From contig NZ_SNUU01000001.1 of the NCBI RefSeq assembly GCF_012027645.1, positions 1,612,001 through 1,676,000 on the forward strand: a stretch of 64,000 bases of DNA, given 5' to 3'. Origin of the DNA: Thermococcus sp. 18S1 (GTDB lineage Archaea > Methanobacteriota_B > Thermococci > Thermococcales > Thermococcaceae). The position numbers were made by a program, and so were the translations under genes. The notes beneath the pieces are model-generated. The model was not told the DNA's origin. It did not search any database and worked only from the letters and a program-made list of their open reading frames with translations. Below, piece after piece: positions 27,031 to 35,287 of this stretch (its first letter is position 1; each line of letters opens with the position of its first letter).

Positions 27031-28027
27031 GTTCGTTGCTGTACAGCTCCACGTAGGGGTCGCTCTTAAACGTTGGAAACTCCCTTTCTTCCCCGTTTTC
27101 AATTAGGATGCGCTTCCTATCGGCGGTGAATTCGCCGAGTTCAAATGCAATAATTCCATTTTTGTTGAATTCTGTAATCAAGGAACCGACATTCCCGGGG
27201 GGAACTATCGCTATCACCGTGCCTGTGGACGAAACGCCCCATGGATCGAGGCCGTAGAAGTCGAGGACCTTCCTTACAAGGGGATCCAGGTAGAGCTTCT
27301 CGGCGTGAACTGTGAAGCCGACCCCGGAGTTGCCTGCTATCTCGTGGAGGGCAGTTAAACCGCCCTCAGTGGCATCGTGCATGCCCCTGACAAAGGGTCT
27401 GGCCGCGAGGGCATCTGGAACAGCGGTTTCGAAGCGGTAGAGTCCCCTGAGGAGCTGAATTTCCCGGAAAGAGAGGAGCTTTCTGAGCTCATCCTCCCGG
27501 AAGTACGCCGCGGAGACCGCGAACTCAAGGCCGACCTTGCCGGTCACGATTATCCGGTCGCCAGGCTTTGCAAGCGGAAGCCTCAGCCGGTCTTTCTCCA
27601 CAAGTCCCATTGCTGTGGTCGTTGAGGTGGGCTCGGCTACGCTCGGATAAACGCCGGTATGGCCCCCGATTATCGCGCTCCCGTACTTCCGGCACTCCGC
27701 GTTTAAGTCTCGCATCGTCTTTTCGAGAAAACCCTTCTCGCTTCCAGGTGGGAGGAGGATATCAACCACCAGCCACCTCGGCCTCGCCCCGAAAACCGCC
27801 ACGTCGCTGGCTGCGAAGTGGTACGAAAAGAATCCGAAGGTTTCCCCGGGAACGCCGAGGGTGGGGTCGGTGGCGACCACGAGGTAGTGGTCGCGGTCAT
27901 ATTCAAGGACTGCAGAGTCAAAGCCCTCCCTGGGTCCGTATACAACTTTCATATCCTCCACGCCCAGGTTGGGGAATACAACATCGTGCAGGATGTCGTT
28001 TCGTATCTTTCCGGGAGGGAGCCTCAT
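27017..28027 (-). CDS. PurM/AIR synthase-like ATP-utilising protein
   Basis: 336 residues with the PurM/SelD/ThiL/HypE layout: an N-terminal ATP-binding half with FGFFSYHFAASDVAVFGARP and IIGGHTGVYPSVAEP, and a C-terminal half with RGMHDATEGGLTALHEIAGNSGVG. The family makes acyl-phosphate or phosphoanhydride intermediates. It is not a convincing PurM, SelD or HypE: no Sec/Cys loop of SelD, no C-terminal PxxCG tail of HypE. Its ATG is in ATGA overlap with the upstream PP-loop gene, so the two probably act in one pathway. Confidence 0.8.
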   Translation of the reverse strand: MRLPPGKIRNDILHDVVFPNLGVEDMKVVYGPREGFDSAVLEYDRDHYLVVATDPTLGVPGETFGFFSYHFAASDVAVFGARPRWLVVDILLPPGSEKGFLEKTMRDLNAECRKYGSAIIGGHTGVYPSVAEPTSTTTAMGLVEKDRLRLPLAKPGDRIIVTGKVGLEFAVSAAYFREDELRKLLSFREIQLLRGLYRFETAVPDALAARPFVRGMHDATEGGLTALHEIAGNSGVGFTVHAEKLYLDPLVRKVLDFYGLDPWGVSSTGTVIAIVPPGNVGSLITEFNKNGIIAFELGEFTADRKRILIENGEEREFPTFKSDPYVELYSNELTSP

Positions 28028-28824
28028 TTTCCTTTCCCTCCAAACATTGAGGTAACACTCTCCACCTCCCGGAGGGTCCCCTCGTCACAGTCCCAGCACA
28101 TTATCTCAAAGCTTGGCACCCGGACGCTCACGCGGACCTTCCTCGCCCGGGCGATTTTGCTCACCTCGTAGTTCACCCTGAATGCCAGATCCATGAGCTC
28201 CTCAGTGACGACCTCCTCACGGTCGATATACTGGAGCGGGCACCCCTCCCGCCACTGCCGCCGCCTCGCGTGCTCGTACATGCGGTATGGTCTTATTCCA
28301 ACCTCATCCGCGAGGGCCTCAACTTCCTCAGCAGTATGCTTGATTAGGGGCCTGAAGAATGGAATCCCTATCCTTGGTATATCGCAGAGCCTAATATCCC
28401 CCGCGCACTGATCCAGGAGGGCACCTATTATCTTATCGTTGGCGTTGTCGCCCTTGGCAAGGACGTCAAAGCCGTTGTTGACCGCGAACCATTTGGCGTT
28501 CCAGAGCATGGCTTTCTTACAGTTTATGCAGATCGGCCCTTTTCTTCCAACTGCTTCACGGAGAAGTCCGTTGGTAACGTCAACGAGGTAGTGCTCGACT
28601 CCAAGCCTCTTGGTGAACCCCATCGCCCAGTTGAGCGTTTCCCTCCAGCTCCAGCGGTGGAAGAAAGTCAGAGCGGAGACCTCAAGCCCGGCCTCCTTGA
28701 GGATGTAGAGGGCCAGTGAACTGTCTTTTCCTCCAGAGAACATGACAAGTATGCGCTTTTCATAAAGTCCATGTTCCTTGGAAAATCTGGCTATCTCCTC
28801 AACGACACTCTCTATGCCCCTCAT
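28024..28824 (-). CDS. PP-loop ATPase, TtcA/ExsB-like
   Basis: 266 residues. The pyrophosphatase loop is MFSGGKDSSLALYIL at about 28-42. Cysteines occur in CINCKKAMLW (positions near 100), at CDIP and in the C-terminal MCWDCDEG. Members of the superfamily adenylate a substrate, often tRNA or a carboxylate, for thiolation or amidation. Cotranscribed with a PurM-like kinase. The cysteine pattern suggests metal binding or sulfur transfer; the target is unknown. A TATA-like GATTTTTAAG lies at about 28845-28855 on the minus strand. Confidence 0.8.
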   Translation of the reverse strand: MRGIESVVEEIARFSKEHGLYEKRILVMFSGGKDSSLALYILKEAGLEVSALTFFHRWSWRETLNWAMGFTKRLGVEHYLVDVTNGLLREAVGRKGPICINCKKAMLWNAKWFAVNNGFDVLAKGDNANDKIIGALLDQCAGDIRLCDIPRIGIPFFRPLIKHTAEEVEALADEVGIRPYRMYEHARRRQWREGCPLQYIDREEVVTEELMDLAFRVNYEVSKIARARKVRVSVRVPSFEIMCWDCDEGTLREVESVTSMFGGKGK

Positions 28825-28842
28825 GAGGTGAGATAAAAAAGG

Positions 28843-28862
28843 AGGCTTAAAAATCTAAGCCT
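28843..28862. terminator. Seven-base inverted repeat after DUF4870 gene, overlapping next promoter
   Basis: AGGCTTA at 28843-28849 and TAAGCCT at 28856-28862 form a small hairpin at the stop of the DUF4870 gene, and its centre is also the TATA region for the PP-loop gene. Either reading is possible and the signal is weak. Confidence 0.3.
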
Positions 28863-29224
28863 CAGACGTTAACCTTTCCCATCCACTCCTCGGCCAGGTT
28901 GCCGACGATGGGGAACTTGTAGCGCTCGCCCTGGTAGGCCTTCACCATGCCAAGAATCCAGAGGACAAAGCCCACGATTCCCAGGAGCCAGGCGAGGATG
29001 CCCCCGATGTACGGAATGAAGCTGAGGATCACCTGGAGCACAGTGATGCCGATGAAGGTTATCGTCGACTGCATAGCATGGAAACGGACGAAATCACTCT
29101 CCTTCTCGAGCACCAGGAATATTATCCCCGTAATCCACCAGGCGATATAAGCAAGCAGCCCCTCGAGGTTCTCGTCCATACCGAGGGACGTCTTCTTGGG
29201 TTCTTCAGGTGGAGTCTCCTCCAT
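28862..29224 (-). CDS. DUF4870 membrane protein
   Basis: 120 residues from MEETPPEEPKK, after GGAGGTG. An acidic N-terminus is followed by three hydrophobic segments: LLAYIAWWITGIIFLVLE, TFIGITVLQVILSFIPYIG and ILAWLLGIVGFVLWILGMV. This is the Tic20-like DUF4870 layout, with the characteristic FVRFHAMQS between TM1 and TM2. Role unknown. Confidence 0.88.
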   Translation of the reverse strand: MEETPPEEPKKTSLGMDENLEGLLAYIAWWITGIIFLVLEKESDFVRFHAMQSTITFIGITVLQVILSFIPYIGGILAWLLGIVGFVLWILGMVKAYQGERYKFPIVGNLAEEWMGKVNV

Positions 29225-29371
29225 GATAACACACCTCCGAAATTCAACTTGTTGTATTCTCTCCAATCCCTTAAATACCTTTCCGAAGTGTTAAATTCTG
29301 TATCTCCCGGGAACACCCTGCCGGGGCGGCTCTGAACCCCGGGATTTCTGATTTCGAACTCTCTGATTTTG

Positions 29372-29434
29372 TTAGGCCCACCAAAGCTTTTTAAGGTCAT
29401 CGAGGGATTGGAATATCGAATTAGGAAAGCCTAA
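29372..29434 (+). promoter_or_regulatory. feo promoter with DtxR/IdeR-like iron operator
   Basis: TTAGGAAAGCCTAA at 29421-29434 is a 5-4-5 inverted repeat and, extended by one base, agrees at 13 of 15 positions with the first part of the bacterial DtxR/IdeR consensus (TTAGGTTAGCCTAAC). A further TTAGG half site lies at 29372-29376. The TATA-like CTTTTTAAGG at 29386-29395 puts the transcription start near 29420, so the palindrome would be at the start site. This predicts iron-dependent repression of feoABC by a DtxR-family protein. Confidence 0.7.
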
Positions 29435-29445
29435 CGGTGATGCTC

Positions 29446-29673
29446 ATGATTGTACCTTTAAACACACTCAGGCCCGGGGACAGGGGTATCGTGGTGAACA
29501 TCCTGGGCGGCCCCACCGCGAGGCAGCGGCTTGTGGGCATGGGCCTCACCCCCGGAGCGACGGTTCAAATAATCGAGTCCCACCAGTACGGCCCGATAAT
29601 CATCTCCGTTGGCGGCGTGCGCTTCGCTATTGGCAAGGGAATGGCGGCGAAGGTCATGATACGGAAACTGTGA
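29446..29673 (+). CDS. feoA: FeoA-domain protein, iron transport
   Basis: 75 residues from the ATG at 29446, with GGTGATG upstream. The SH3-like FeoA fold shows as LRPGDRGIVVNILGG, RQRLVGMGLTPGATV and VRFAIGKGMAAKVMIR. FeoA is a cytoplasmic partner of FeoB. Overlapping spacing with FeoB (10 bp) shows an operon under the iron operator upstream. Confidence 0.95.
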   Translation: MIVPLNTLRPGDRGIVVNILGGPTARQRLVGMGLTPGATVQIIESHQYGPIIISVGGVRFAIGKGMAAKVMIRKL

Positions 29674-29683
29674 GGTGGCCGTC

Positions 29684-31660
29684 ATGATGAAGGTCATTGC
29701 TCTTGCAGGGAACCCCAACGTCGGAAAAACAACGATATTCAACGCACTGACCGGGCTGAGGCAGCACGTCGGCAACTGGCCGGGTGTCACTGTCGAAAAG
29801 AAGGAGGGAATCCTGGAGTATAAGGGCCAGAAGTTTCTCGTGGTTGACCTCCCCGGAACGTACTCACTCACTGCCCATTCCATCGACGAACTCGTCGCGA
29901 GGGACTTTCTCCTGAAGGGGAGCGCCGATGTGGTCGTGAACGTCATTGACGCAACTGCCCTCATGAGGAACCTCTTCCTCACCATGGAGATACTCGAGAT
30001 GGGCCTCAACAACGTTATCATAGCCCTCAATAAGATAGACCTGGCTGAGAAGCACGGTATCGAGGTAAACGTGAAGAGGATGGAGGAGGTTCTCGGCGTT
30101 CCGGTCGTGGCGATGAGCGCAAAGGAAGGCGCCGGCCTCGACGAGCTGAAGGAGAAGATACACCAGATGGCCAACGGGATGCTGAAGGAGAGGCCGGTGA
30201 TTCCCAGGTACGACCCGGAGGTCGAGAGGGAGATAGAGCACATAACCGCGGTTCTCAGGGATACCGAGCTGGGGGCGGAATACAACCTTCGCTGGCTTGC
30301 GATAAAGCTCCTTCAGCGCGACGACGGGGTCATAAAGCTCGTCCTCCGGCACCTCGGGAGTGAGAAGCTCGACGAGATTATGGGTCACATAGCGGAGGTT
30401 GAAGAGCGCTACAAGCGCGCGATGGACCTTATAATAGCCAGCCAGAAGTACGAGTTCATCGACAGGCTCATGCACCGCTTTGTGCGGTACACGAAGGTGG
30501 AGGGCGAGAGCTTCAGCGACCAGCTTGACAGGTTCCTCACCCACCCCATCTACGGCCTCCTCGTGCTCTTCGGCGTCTTCTACCTCATGTTCAAATTCGT
30601 GTTTGCCGTCGGGCTGCCCCTCCAGGGATACCTCGACGAGGCTTTCACGGCTTTCGGAGAATGGCTCGCGCCACATATAGCACACGAGGCTCTGAGAGGC
30701 CTCTTAGTCGATGGAATCATAGCGGGTGTCGGTTCCGTGCTCAGCTTCTTCCCGCTCGTCTTCCTGCTGTTCCTGGCACTCTCCGTCCTTGAGGACGTTG
30801 GATACATGGCCAGGGCGGCGGTGGTTATGGAGCGTATCATGAGGAAGTTCGGCCTGCCGGGTAAAAGCTTCATCCCGCTGGTGCTCGCCTTCGGATGCAA
30901 CGTCCCCGCCGTGATGGCTACCAGAACGCTCGATGACGATAGGGACAGGCTGCTGACGATGCTCGTCAACCCACTGATACCCTGCAGCGCCAGGCTGAGC
31001 GTCATAAGCTTCCTGGCGGGGGCTTTCTTTGCCAGCCACCAGGCGCTCATCGCGGTGAGCATCTACGCCACTGCAGTGCTGCTTGCCCTCCTCATGGCCT
31101 GGCTCCTGAGCAGGTTCGTTATCAAGGGGGAGGAGAGCCCGTTCATCATCGAGCTGCCGGAGTACCTCATCCCATCGTGGAAGACGGTGACGCTCCACTC
31201 ATGGGAGCGGAGCAAGGAGTTCATAAAGAAGGCGGGAACCATAATCCTGCTCGGCTCGATGGCCATCTGGTACCTCAGCAGCTATCCGGTGCAGATGGGC
31301 ACGGGAGGAAGCTACGCGGAGAGGCTCGGTATGTTTTTCGAGCCGTACATGCGTCTCATGGGCCTCGACTGGAAGGCGGCGGTTAGCCTGCTGTTCGGGA
31401 TAATCGCGAAAGAGAACGTCATATCGACCTACGGAATAATCTACGGAAGCGAGGAGGCCATAGTGGGGGCAATGACACCGCTCCAGGCCTACGTGCTTGC
31501 AATGGTGACGACACTCTACATACCCTGCATAGCCACCATAGCCGCCATAAGGGCCGAAGGCAACTGGAAATGGGCCGCATTCACCGTGGCTTACATGATC
31601 GGCCTCGCGTCTCTCGTTGGAATCCTGATATGGAACGTAGGAACGGCGCTGGGCTACTGA
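29684..31660 (+). CDS. feoB: Ferrous iron transporter FeoB
   Basis: 658 residues. The N-terminal G domain has GNPNVGKTT (G1), DLPGTYSL (G3) and NKIDLAEK (G4). A membrane domain follows from about residue 285 with two Gate motifs, VLAFGCNVPAVMATRTL and LYIPCIATIAAI, each with the conserved cysteine. ATG 29684 follows GAGGTGG. It moves Fe2+ across the cytoplasmic membrane. Confidence 0.97.
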   Translation: MMKVIALAGNPNVGKTTIFNALTGLRQHVGNWPGVTVEKKEGILEYKGQKFLVVDLPGTYSLTAHSIDELVARDFLLKGSADVVVNVIDATALMRNLFLTMEILEMGLNNVIIALNKIDLAEKHGIEVNVKRMEEVLGVPVVAMSAKEGAGLDELKEKIHQMANGMLKERPVIPRYDPEVEREIEHITAVLRDTELGAEYNLRWLAIKLLQRDDGVIKLVLRHLGSEKLDEIMGHIAEVEERYKRAMDLIIASQKYEFIDRLMHRFVRYTKVEGESFSDQLDRFLTHPIYGLLVLFGVFYLMFKFVFAVGLPLQGYLDEAFTAFGEWLAPHIAHEALRGLLVDGIIAGVGSVLSFFPLVFLLFLALSVLEDVGYMARAAVVMERIMRKFGLPGKSFIPLVLAFGCNVPAVMATRTLDDDRDRLLTMLVNPLIPCSARLSVISFLAGAFFASHQALIAVSIYATAVLLALLMAWLLSRFVIKGEESPFIIELPEYLIPSWKTVTLHSWERSKEFIKKAGTIILLGSMAIWYLSSYPVQMGTGGSYAERLGMFFEPYMRLMGLDWKAAVSLLFGIIAKENVISTYGIIYGSEEAIVGAMTPLQAYVLAMVTTLYIPCIATIAAIRAEGNWKWAAFTVAYMIGLASLVGILIWNVGTALGY

Positions 31661-31669
31661 GGTGTTGGA

Positions 31670-31936
31670 ATGCTGGAGAGGGTCCTGGAACTGCTGGAGA
31701 AGGGGAGGAGCATAGACGAGATAGCCCGGGAGCTGGACGTTCCGAGGGACGAGGTCGTCGGCGCCATGGAGGTGCTGGCCGACCTCGGCTACCTGGAACT
31801 GGTGGAGGCGGGCGACTCATGCGCCGCCTGCCCCCTCAAGAGCGTTTGTCCCGGTTCCTGCTTCCGCTTCAGGGGGAAGGTGTATCAGATCTCCGGGTTC
31901 AGGCTCGATAGGAAGAACGGTGCATCGAAACCGTAA
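31670..31936 (+). CDS. FeoC-like winged-helix protein with four-cysteine motif
   Basis: 88 residues. The first about 45 form a winged helix (LLEKGRSIDEIARELDVPRDEV). Then CAACPLKSVCPGSC supplies four cysteines as in the Fe-S cluster motif of FeoC. FeoC binds FeoB and may sense oxygen or iron. Nine bases after the FeoB stop, in the same operon. Homology is by pattern and position. Confidence 0.8.
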   Translation: MLERVLELLEKGRSIDEIARELDVPRDEVVGAMEVLADLGYLELVEAGDSCAACPLKSVCPGSCFRFRGKVYQISGFRLDRKNGASKP

Positions 31937-32125
31937 TGGGCCTTTGCGGAACTTATATTTTTTCCGCGATTAAACCCCGATTTTCGGTGCAAAACACCCC
32001 CGGGAAGACTTAAACCGGGATTTTTTTGAAATTTTCACCGCCAGTTAAACCTGCCACCGCCGGTTATATATTTTATGGCCGTAAAACATATAAAACCCTT
32101 TGTTGAAAGGGTAAACGGTGATACC

Positions 32126-33367
32126 ATGAAGGCAGTTATTCTTGCTGGCGGTTTTGGAACGAGGTTAAGGCCGCTTTCATCGACCAGACCCAAGCCCATG
32201 GTTCCGGTTCTTGGCAAGCCAAACCTTCAGTACCTCCTTGAGAGCCTGGAGAAAATCCAGGAGATCGATGAGATAATCCTGTCCGTCCACTACATGAGGG
32301 GAGAGATAAGGGAGTTCATCGACGAAAAGATGGCTGACTACCCCAAAACGATACGGTTCGTTAATGACCCGATGCCGCTCGAGACCGGCGGAGCGCTCAA
32401 GAACGTGGAAGATTATGTGGACGACGACTTCCTTGTCATCTACGGTGACGTTTTCACGAACTTCGACTTTAAAGAGCTCATCAAGGCCCACAAAGATAAC
32501 GACGGCCTCATAACAGTCGCGGTTACCAAGGTCTATGACCCGGAGAAGTACGGAGTCGTCGAGCTGGACGACGGAAACCAGGTCACCCACTTCGAGGAGA
32601 AGCCCCACAGGCCCCACACCAACCTCGTCGATGCGGGTATCTACATGGTTAACAAGAAGGTTCTGGAGGAGATTCCAAAGAACAAGGAAGTCTACTTCGA
32701 GCGCGAGGTTCTCCCGAAGTACGTGGCCAGGGGGCTTGTTTACGCTCACAAGATACCGCGCGGGTACTACTGGATCGACCTTGGAACCCCGGACGACCTC
32801 TTCTACGCCCACCAGGTCGCGATGGACGAGATAGCCAAGGAGAACGGCTACTTTGTCATCAAAGAGGGCGCCGAAGTCCCGGAGGACGTTGAGATACAGG
32901 GACCGGTTTACATCGACGAGGGAGTCAAGATAGGCCACGGCGTCAAGATAAAGGCGTACACGTACATAGGCCCGAACACCGTTGTCGAGGACAGGGCCTA
33001 CTTCAAGCGCGCCATACTCATAGGCAACGACATCGTCAAGGAGCGCTCCGAGATAAAGGACAGCATCCTCGGAGAGGGCGTCGTCATTGGAAAGAACGTC
33101 ATACTCAAGGAGACCGCAGTCGTCGGCGACTACGCCAAGATTTACGACAACCTGGTCATCTACGGAGCCAAGGTGCTGCCGTGGAAGAAGGTCGAGGAGT
33201 ACGAGGCATACATCAAGATAAAGCTTGACCCGACCAAGGTCAGGCCCGGCGTCACTCCGGACCGCTGCCCGCTCGGCCTTCCTGAGTGTATTTACACCAA
33301 ATTCAGGGCCATAGCTGGAGAAAAGCCACCCTGTGATGAGTGTATAGAGAACCAGTGGCTCTTCTGA
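32126..33367 (+). CDS. Sugar-phosphate nucleotidyltransferase with left-handed beta-helix domain
   Basis: 413 residues from MKAVILAGGFGTRLRPLS, preceded by GGTGATACC. The nucleotidyltransferase signature GGFGTRLRP-STRPKPMVPV, then LVIYGDVF and DAGIYMVN, cover residues 1-235. A hexapeptide-repeat domain follows (VEIQGPVYIDEGVKIG and similar). The last 36 residues hold CPLGLPEC and CDEC, a possible metal site that ordinary GDP-mannose or dTDP-glucose pyrophosphorylases lack. It makes an NDP-sugar; which one is not clear. Confidence 0.9.
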   Translation: MKAVILAGGFGTRLRPLSSTRPKPMVPVLGKPNLQYLLESLEKIQEIDEIILSVHYMRGEIREFIDEKMADYPKTIRFVNDPMPLETGGALKNVEDYVDDDFLVIYGDVFTNFDFKELIKAHKDNDGLITVAVTKVYDPEKYGVVELDDGNQVTHFEEKPHRPHTNLVDAGIYMVNKKVLEEIPKNKEVYFEREVLPKYVARGLVYAHKIPRGYYWIDLGTPDDLFYAHQVAMDEIAKENGYFVIKEGAEVPEDVEIQGPVYIDEGVKIGHGVKIKAYTYIGPNTVVEDRAYFKRAILIGNDIVKERSEIKDSILGEGVVIGKNVILKETAVVGDYAKIYDNLVIYGAKVLPWKKVEEYEAYIKIKLDPTKVRPGVTPDRCPLGLPECIYTKFRAIAGEKPPCDECIENQWLF

Positions 33368-33448
33368 GTTCTTTTTACACTTTCCCTCTGGTTTTCAGCC
33401 ATTAACTTTTTATCCCTAAACCCTTTACTTAATCAAAGGTGGAAGTCC

Positions 33449-34096
33449 ATGTCGGAGTTCTACACGAAGAGGAAGCTGAGCTGTAGGGAGGATGTCGCTC
33501 TGGCGCTGGCAATATTCGTGGTTTTTCTGGACTTTGTAAACGCAATAGTGCACAACAGCGACACCCAGCTCAGAACCTCGATATTCGCTCTGATTGTCCT
33601 GCTGTTCGCTCTCTCCGTCAGGAAGTTCTACCCCAACCCGAGCAGGAAGATATGGCCCTGGATAAGCCCGATATATGACAACGGCGTCATGATAATCGTT
33701 GCGATATTCTTCCTCTTCCACGTGACGCTCCTCAACGTTCCCATACTCAACGTTGACCTCTACAACGTCTACGAGAACGGCGACATCATCGGCCACTCCC
33801 TTGGCGGCCTGATGATGTGGACGATATTCGCCAAGGTGGCTCTCGAATACTCCAGGCTCAACAACAAGGGCTGGAGCGCTAAGACGATCGTCAAATACTC
33901 GATGGCGGCGCTCCTCGTAATCGGCGTCCTGTGGGAGTTCATAGAGCTCGCCGCCTCGCTCACCATACTGCCCCACGTGGACGAGCCGATAAACAACAAG
34001 ATCCGGGACATCATAATGGAGTACATCGGCGCCGGACTGATGACGATAGCGGTGCTGAAAACCAAGTATCCCTTCGATATGGGAGAATGGGAGTGA
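33449..34096 (+). CDS. Multi-pass membrane protein of unknown function
   Basis: 215 residues from the ATG at 33449 after GGTGG. Five hydrophobic segments are visible, near residues 17-35, 43-57, 80-97, 113-128 and 150-170. A conserved-looking GDIIGHSLGGLMMW and LWEFIELAASL occur in the second half, similar in style to DUF2238/YjdF-like membrane proteins. It directly precedes the CRISPR trailer. Confidence 0.8.
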   Translation: MSEFYTKRKLSCREDVALALAIFVVFLDFVNAIVHNSDTQLRTSIFALIVLLFALSVRKFYPNPSRKIWPWISPIYDNGVMIIVAIFFLFHVTLLNVPILNVDLYNVYENGDIIGHSLGGLMMWTIFAKVALEYSRLNNKGWSAKTIVKYSMAALLVIGVLWEFIELAASLTILPHVDEPINNKIRDIIMEYIGAGLMTIAVLKTKYPFDMGEWE

Positions 34097-34112
34097 GCTC
34101 CCTTTGATTTTG

Positions 34113-34812
34113 TTTCTTGGTTCATGGGGGTCTTATTGCAACATGGACAATGCCACCATCGAGCACGAGGTCTGGATCGCCTTTCAATTCTCCTAGAGTC
34201 TTATTGCAACCGTAGAGAAGCTCGGCAAGCAGTACAAGCTGAAGCCGTTTCAATTCTCCCAGAGTCTTATTGCAACAGTCAATCTTTGCTTACCAGCGCC
34301 TACTCGCAGAAAACTTTCAATTCTCCCAGAGTCTTATTGCAACTCAACAATACCTGTAAAGGTCGAGTTCAGTAAAGAACTTTCAATTCTCCCAGAGTCT
34401 TATTGCAACAGGGGGTAAACGGAACCCCGGTTATCCCAGTCTATCACTTTCAATTCTCCCAGAGTCTTATTGCAACATGGAATTGGAAGTTTACGCGGTC
34501 ACTAGCTACAAAACTTTCAATTCTCCCAGAGTCTTATTGCAACTCGTGGGCGGGTGCTTTGCATCAAGCACAAGAACCGCCCTTTCAATTCTCCCAGAGT
34601 CTTATTGCAACTTCATGGTCTTGGTTCTCTTTTACCTCGTTGGACATACTTTCAATTCTCCCAGAGTCTTATTGCAACGTTGGCCGAGGTAAAAATCAAA
34701 CACGGCCCCACAGTGCTTTCAATTCTCCCAGAGTCTTATTGCAACCCCAATCGACCCAGATGCCCTCGCTGAGGTTCCGATTCTTTCAATTCTCCCAGAG
34801 TCTTATTGCAAC
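34113..34812 (-). CRISPR. CRISPR array, 10 good repeats plus one decayed terminal repeat
   Basis: On the plus strand the 30-base repeat begins CTTTCAATTC, has CTCCCAGAGT in the middle and ends CTTATTGCAAC. Copies start at 34181, 34247, 34314, 34380, 34447, 34514, 34582, 34649, 34716 and 34783. Spacers are 36-38 bases. The 34181 copy has one change (CCTAG), the 34247 copy begins with G, and a further copy at 34113-34142 keeps only its last 13 bases. Known Thermococcales crRNAs carry the tag ATTGAAAG, so transcription is from the minus strand; the decayed end is the trailer. No cas gene lies in the window. Confidence 0.97.
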
Positions 34813-34930
34813 AGGGCAGTTTTTTGCCCCGTTTCTCCAATGGAGTTTAATGGGCGCTTTGATATAAAACCTTTTTGCAGAAAGCCCCCTTTGGGTTCCC
34901 CGATCCGGTCTCCAAGAAGCGCGGCCGCTG
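34813..34930 (-). promoter_or_regulatory. CRISPR leader and promoter
   Basis: On the minus strand a TATA box TTTATATC (34861-34868) lies about 50 bases before the first repeat, with the expected start near 34838. Two small symmetrical elements lie between: CTCCAATGGAG at 34835-34845 and a 5-bp hairpin GGGCA/TGCCC at 34814-34829 touching the first repeat. These may mark the site used for spacer integration. Confidence 0.6.
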
Positions 34931-35287
34931 CGGGATGAACACGGGCAGAAAACGCATCACGGCACCCTGTTAATGGGGGCAGTGTATGTGTCGGAGACTT
35001 CCCGACCCCATACGGCCCGTTAAATCGGCCGCAGTCATTTTGAATGTCCACATTTTCAAGAAGAACAGATTTTCACGGAGGAACAGTTCCAGCCAGCGTT
35101 CTAATGTCTCCACCCCAAAATTCGAAGAAAATTCGTCATATTCAAAAAGTGTTAGGATTACCGGATGTTACATTTCTGGAACTGCGAGAACAGGATTCCC
35201 GGACCCATGCGGGGGTTTGTTCAGGATAAAACGACATAACGTGTCCGGAAATCCAGAAAAGGGAAAAATCAGCGTGATGGGAACGAA
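34931..35287. other. Gene-free stretch downstream of dacZ and upstream of the CRISPR leader
   Basis: No reading frame here looks coding. The only structure I see is an imperfect hairpin at 34984-35013 (GTATG..TCGG with CCGA..CATAC). A small RNA is possible but not supported by a clear promoter. Confidence 0.4.

Noticed and set aside
27017-28824. Selenophosphate synthetase with a selenium-transfer partner
   Set aside because: The SelD Sec/Cys loop near the N-terminus is missing from the PurM-like protein.
28843-28862. Operator for the PP-loop gene
   Set aside because: The symmetry is short and equally explained by a terminator-like hairpin plus an A+T-rich TATA box.
29458-30285. 275-residue Ser-rich minus-strand frame over feoA/feoB
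   Set aside because: Shadow frame; composition and lack of signals rule it out.
34124-34867. Several plus-strand frames with repeated SFNSPRVLLQ or FQFSQSLIAT peptides
   Set aside because: They are translations of CRISPR repeats, not genes.
34931-35287. Small RNA gene based on a hairpin at 34984-35013
   Set aside because: The hairpin is imperfect and no promoter or conserved RNA motif supports it.
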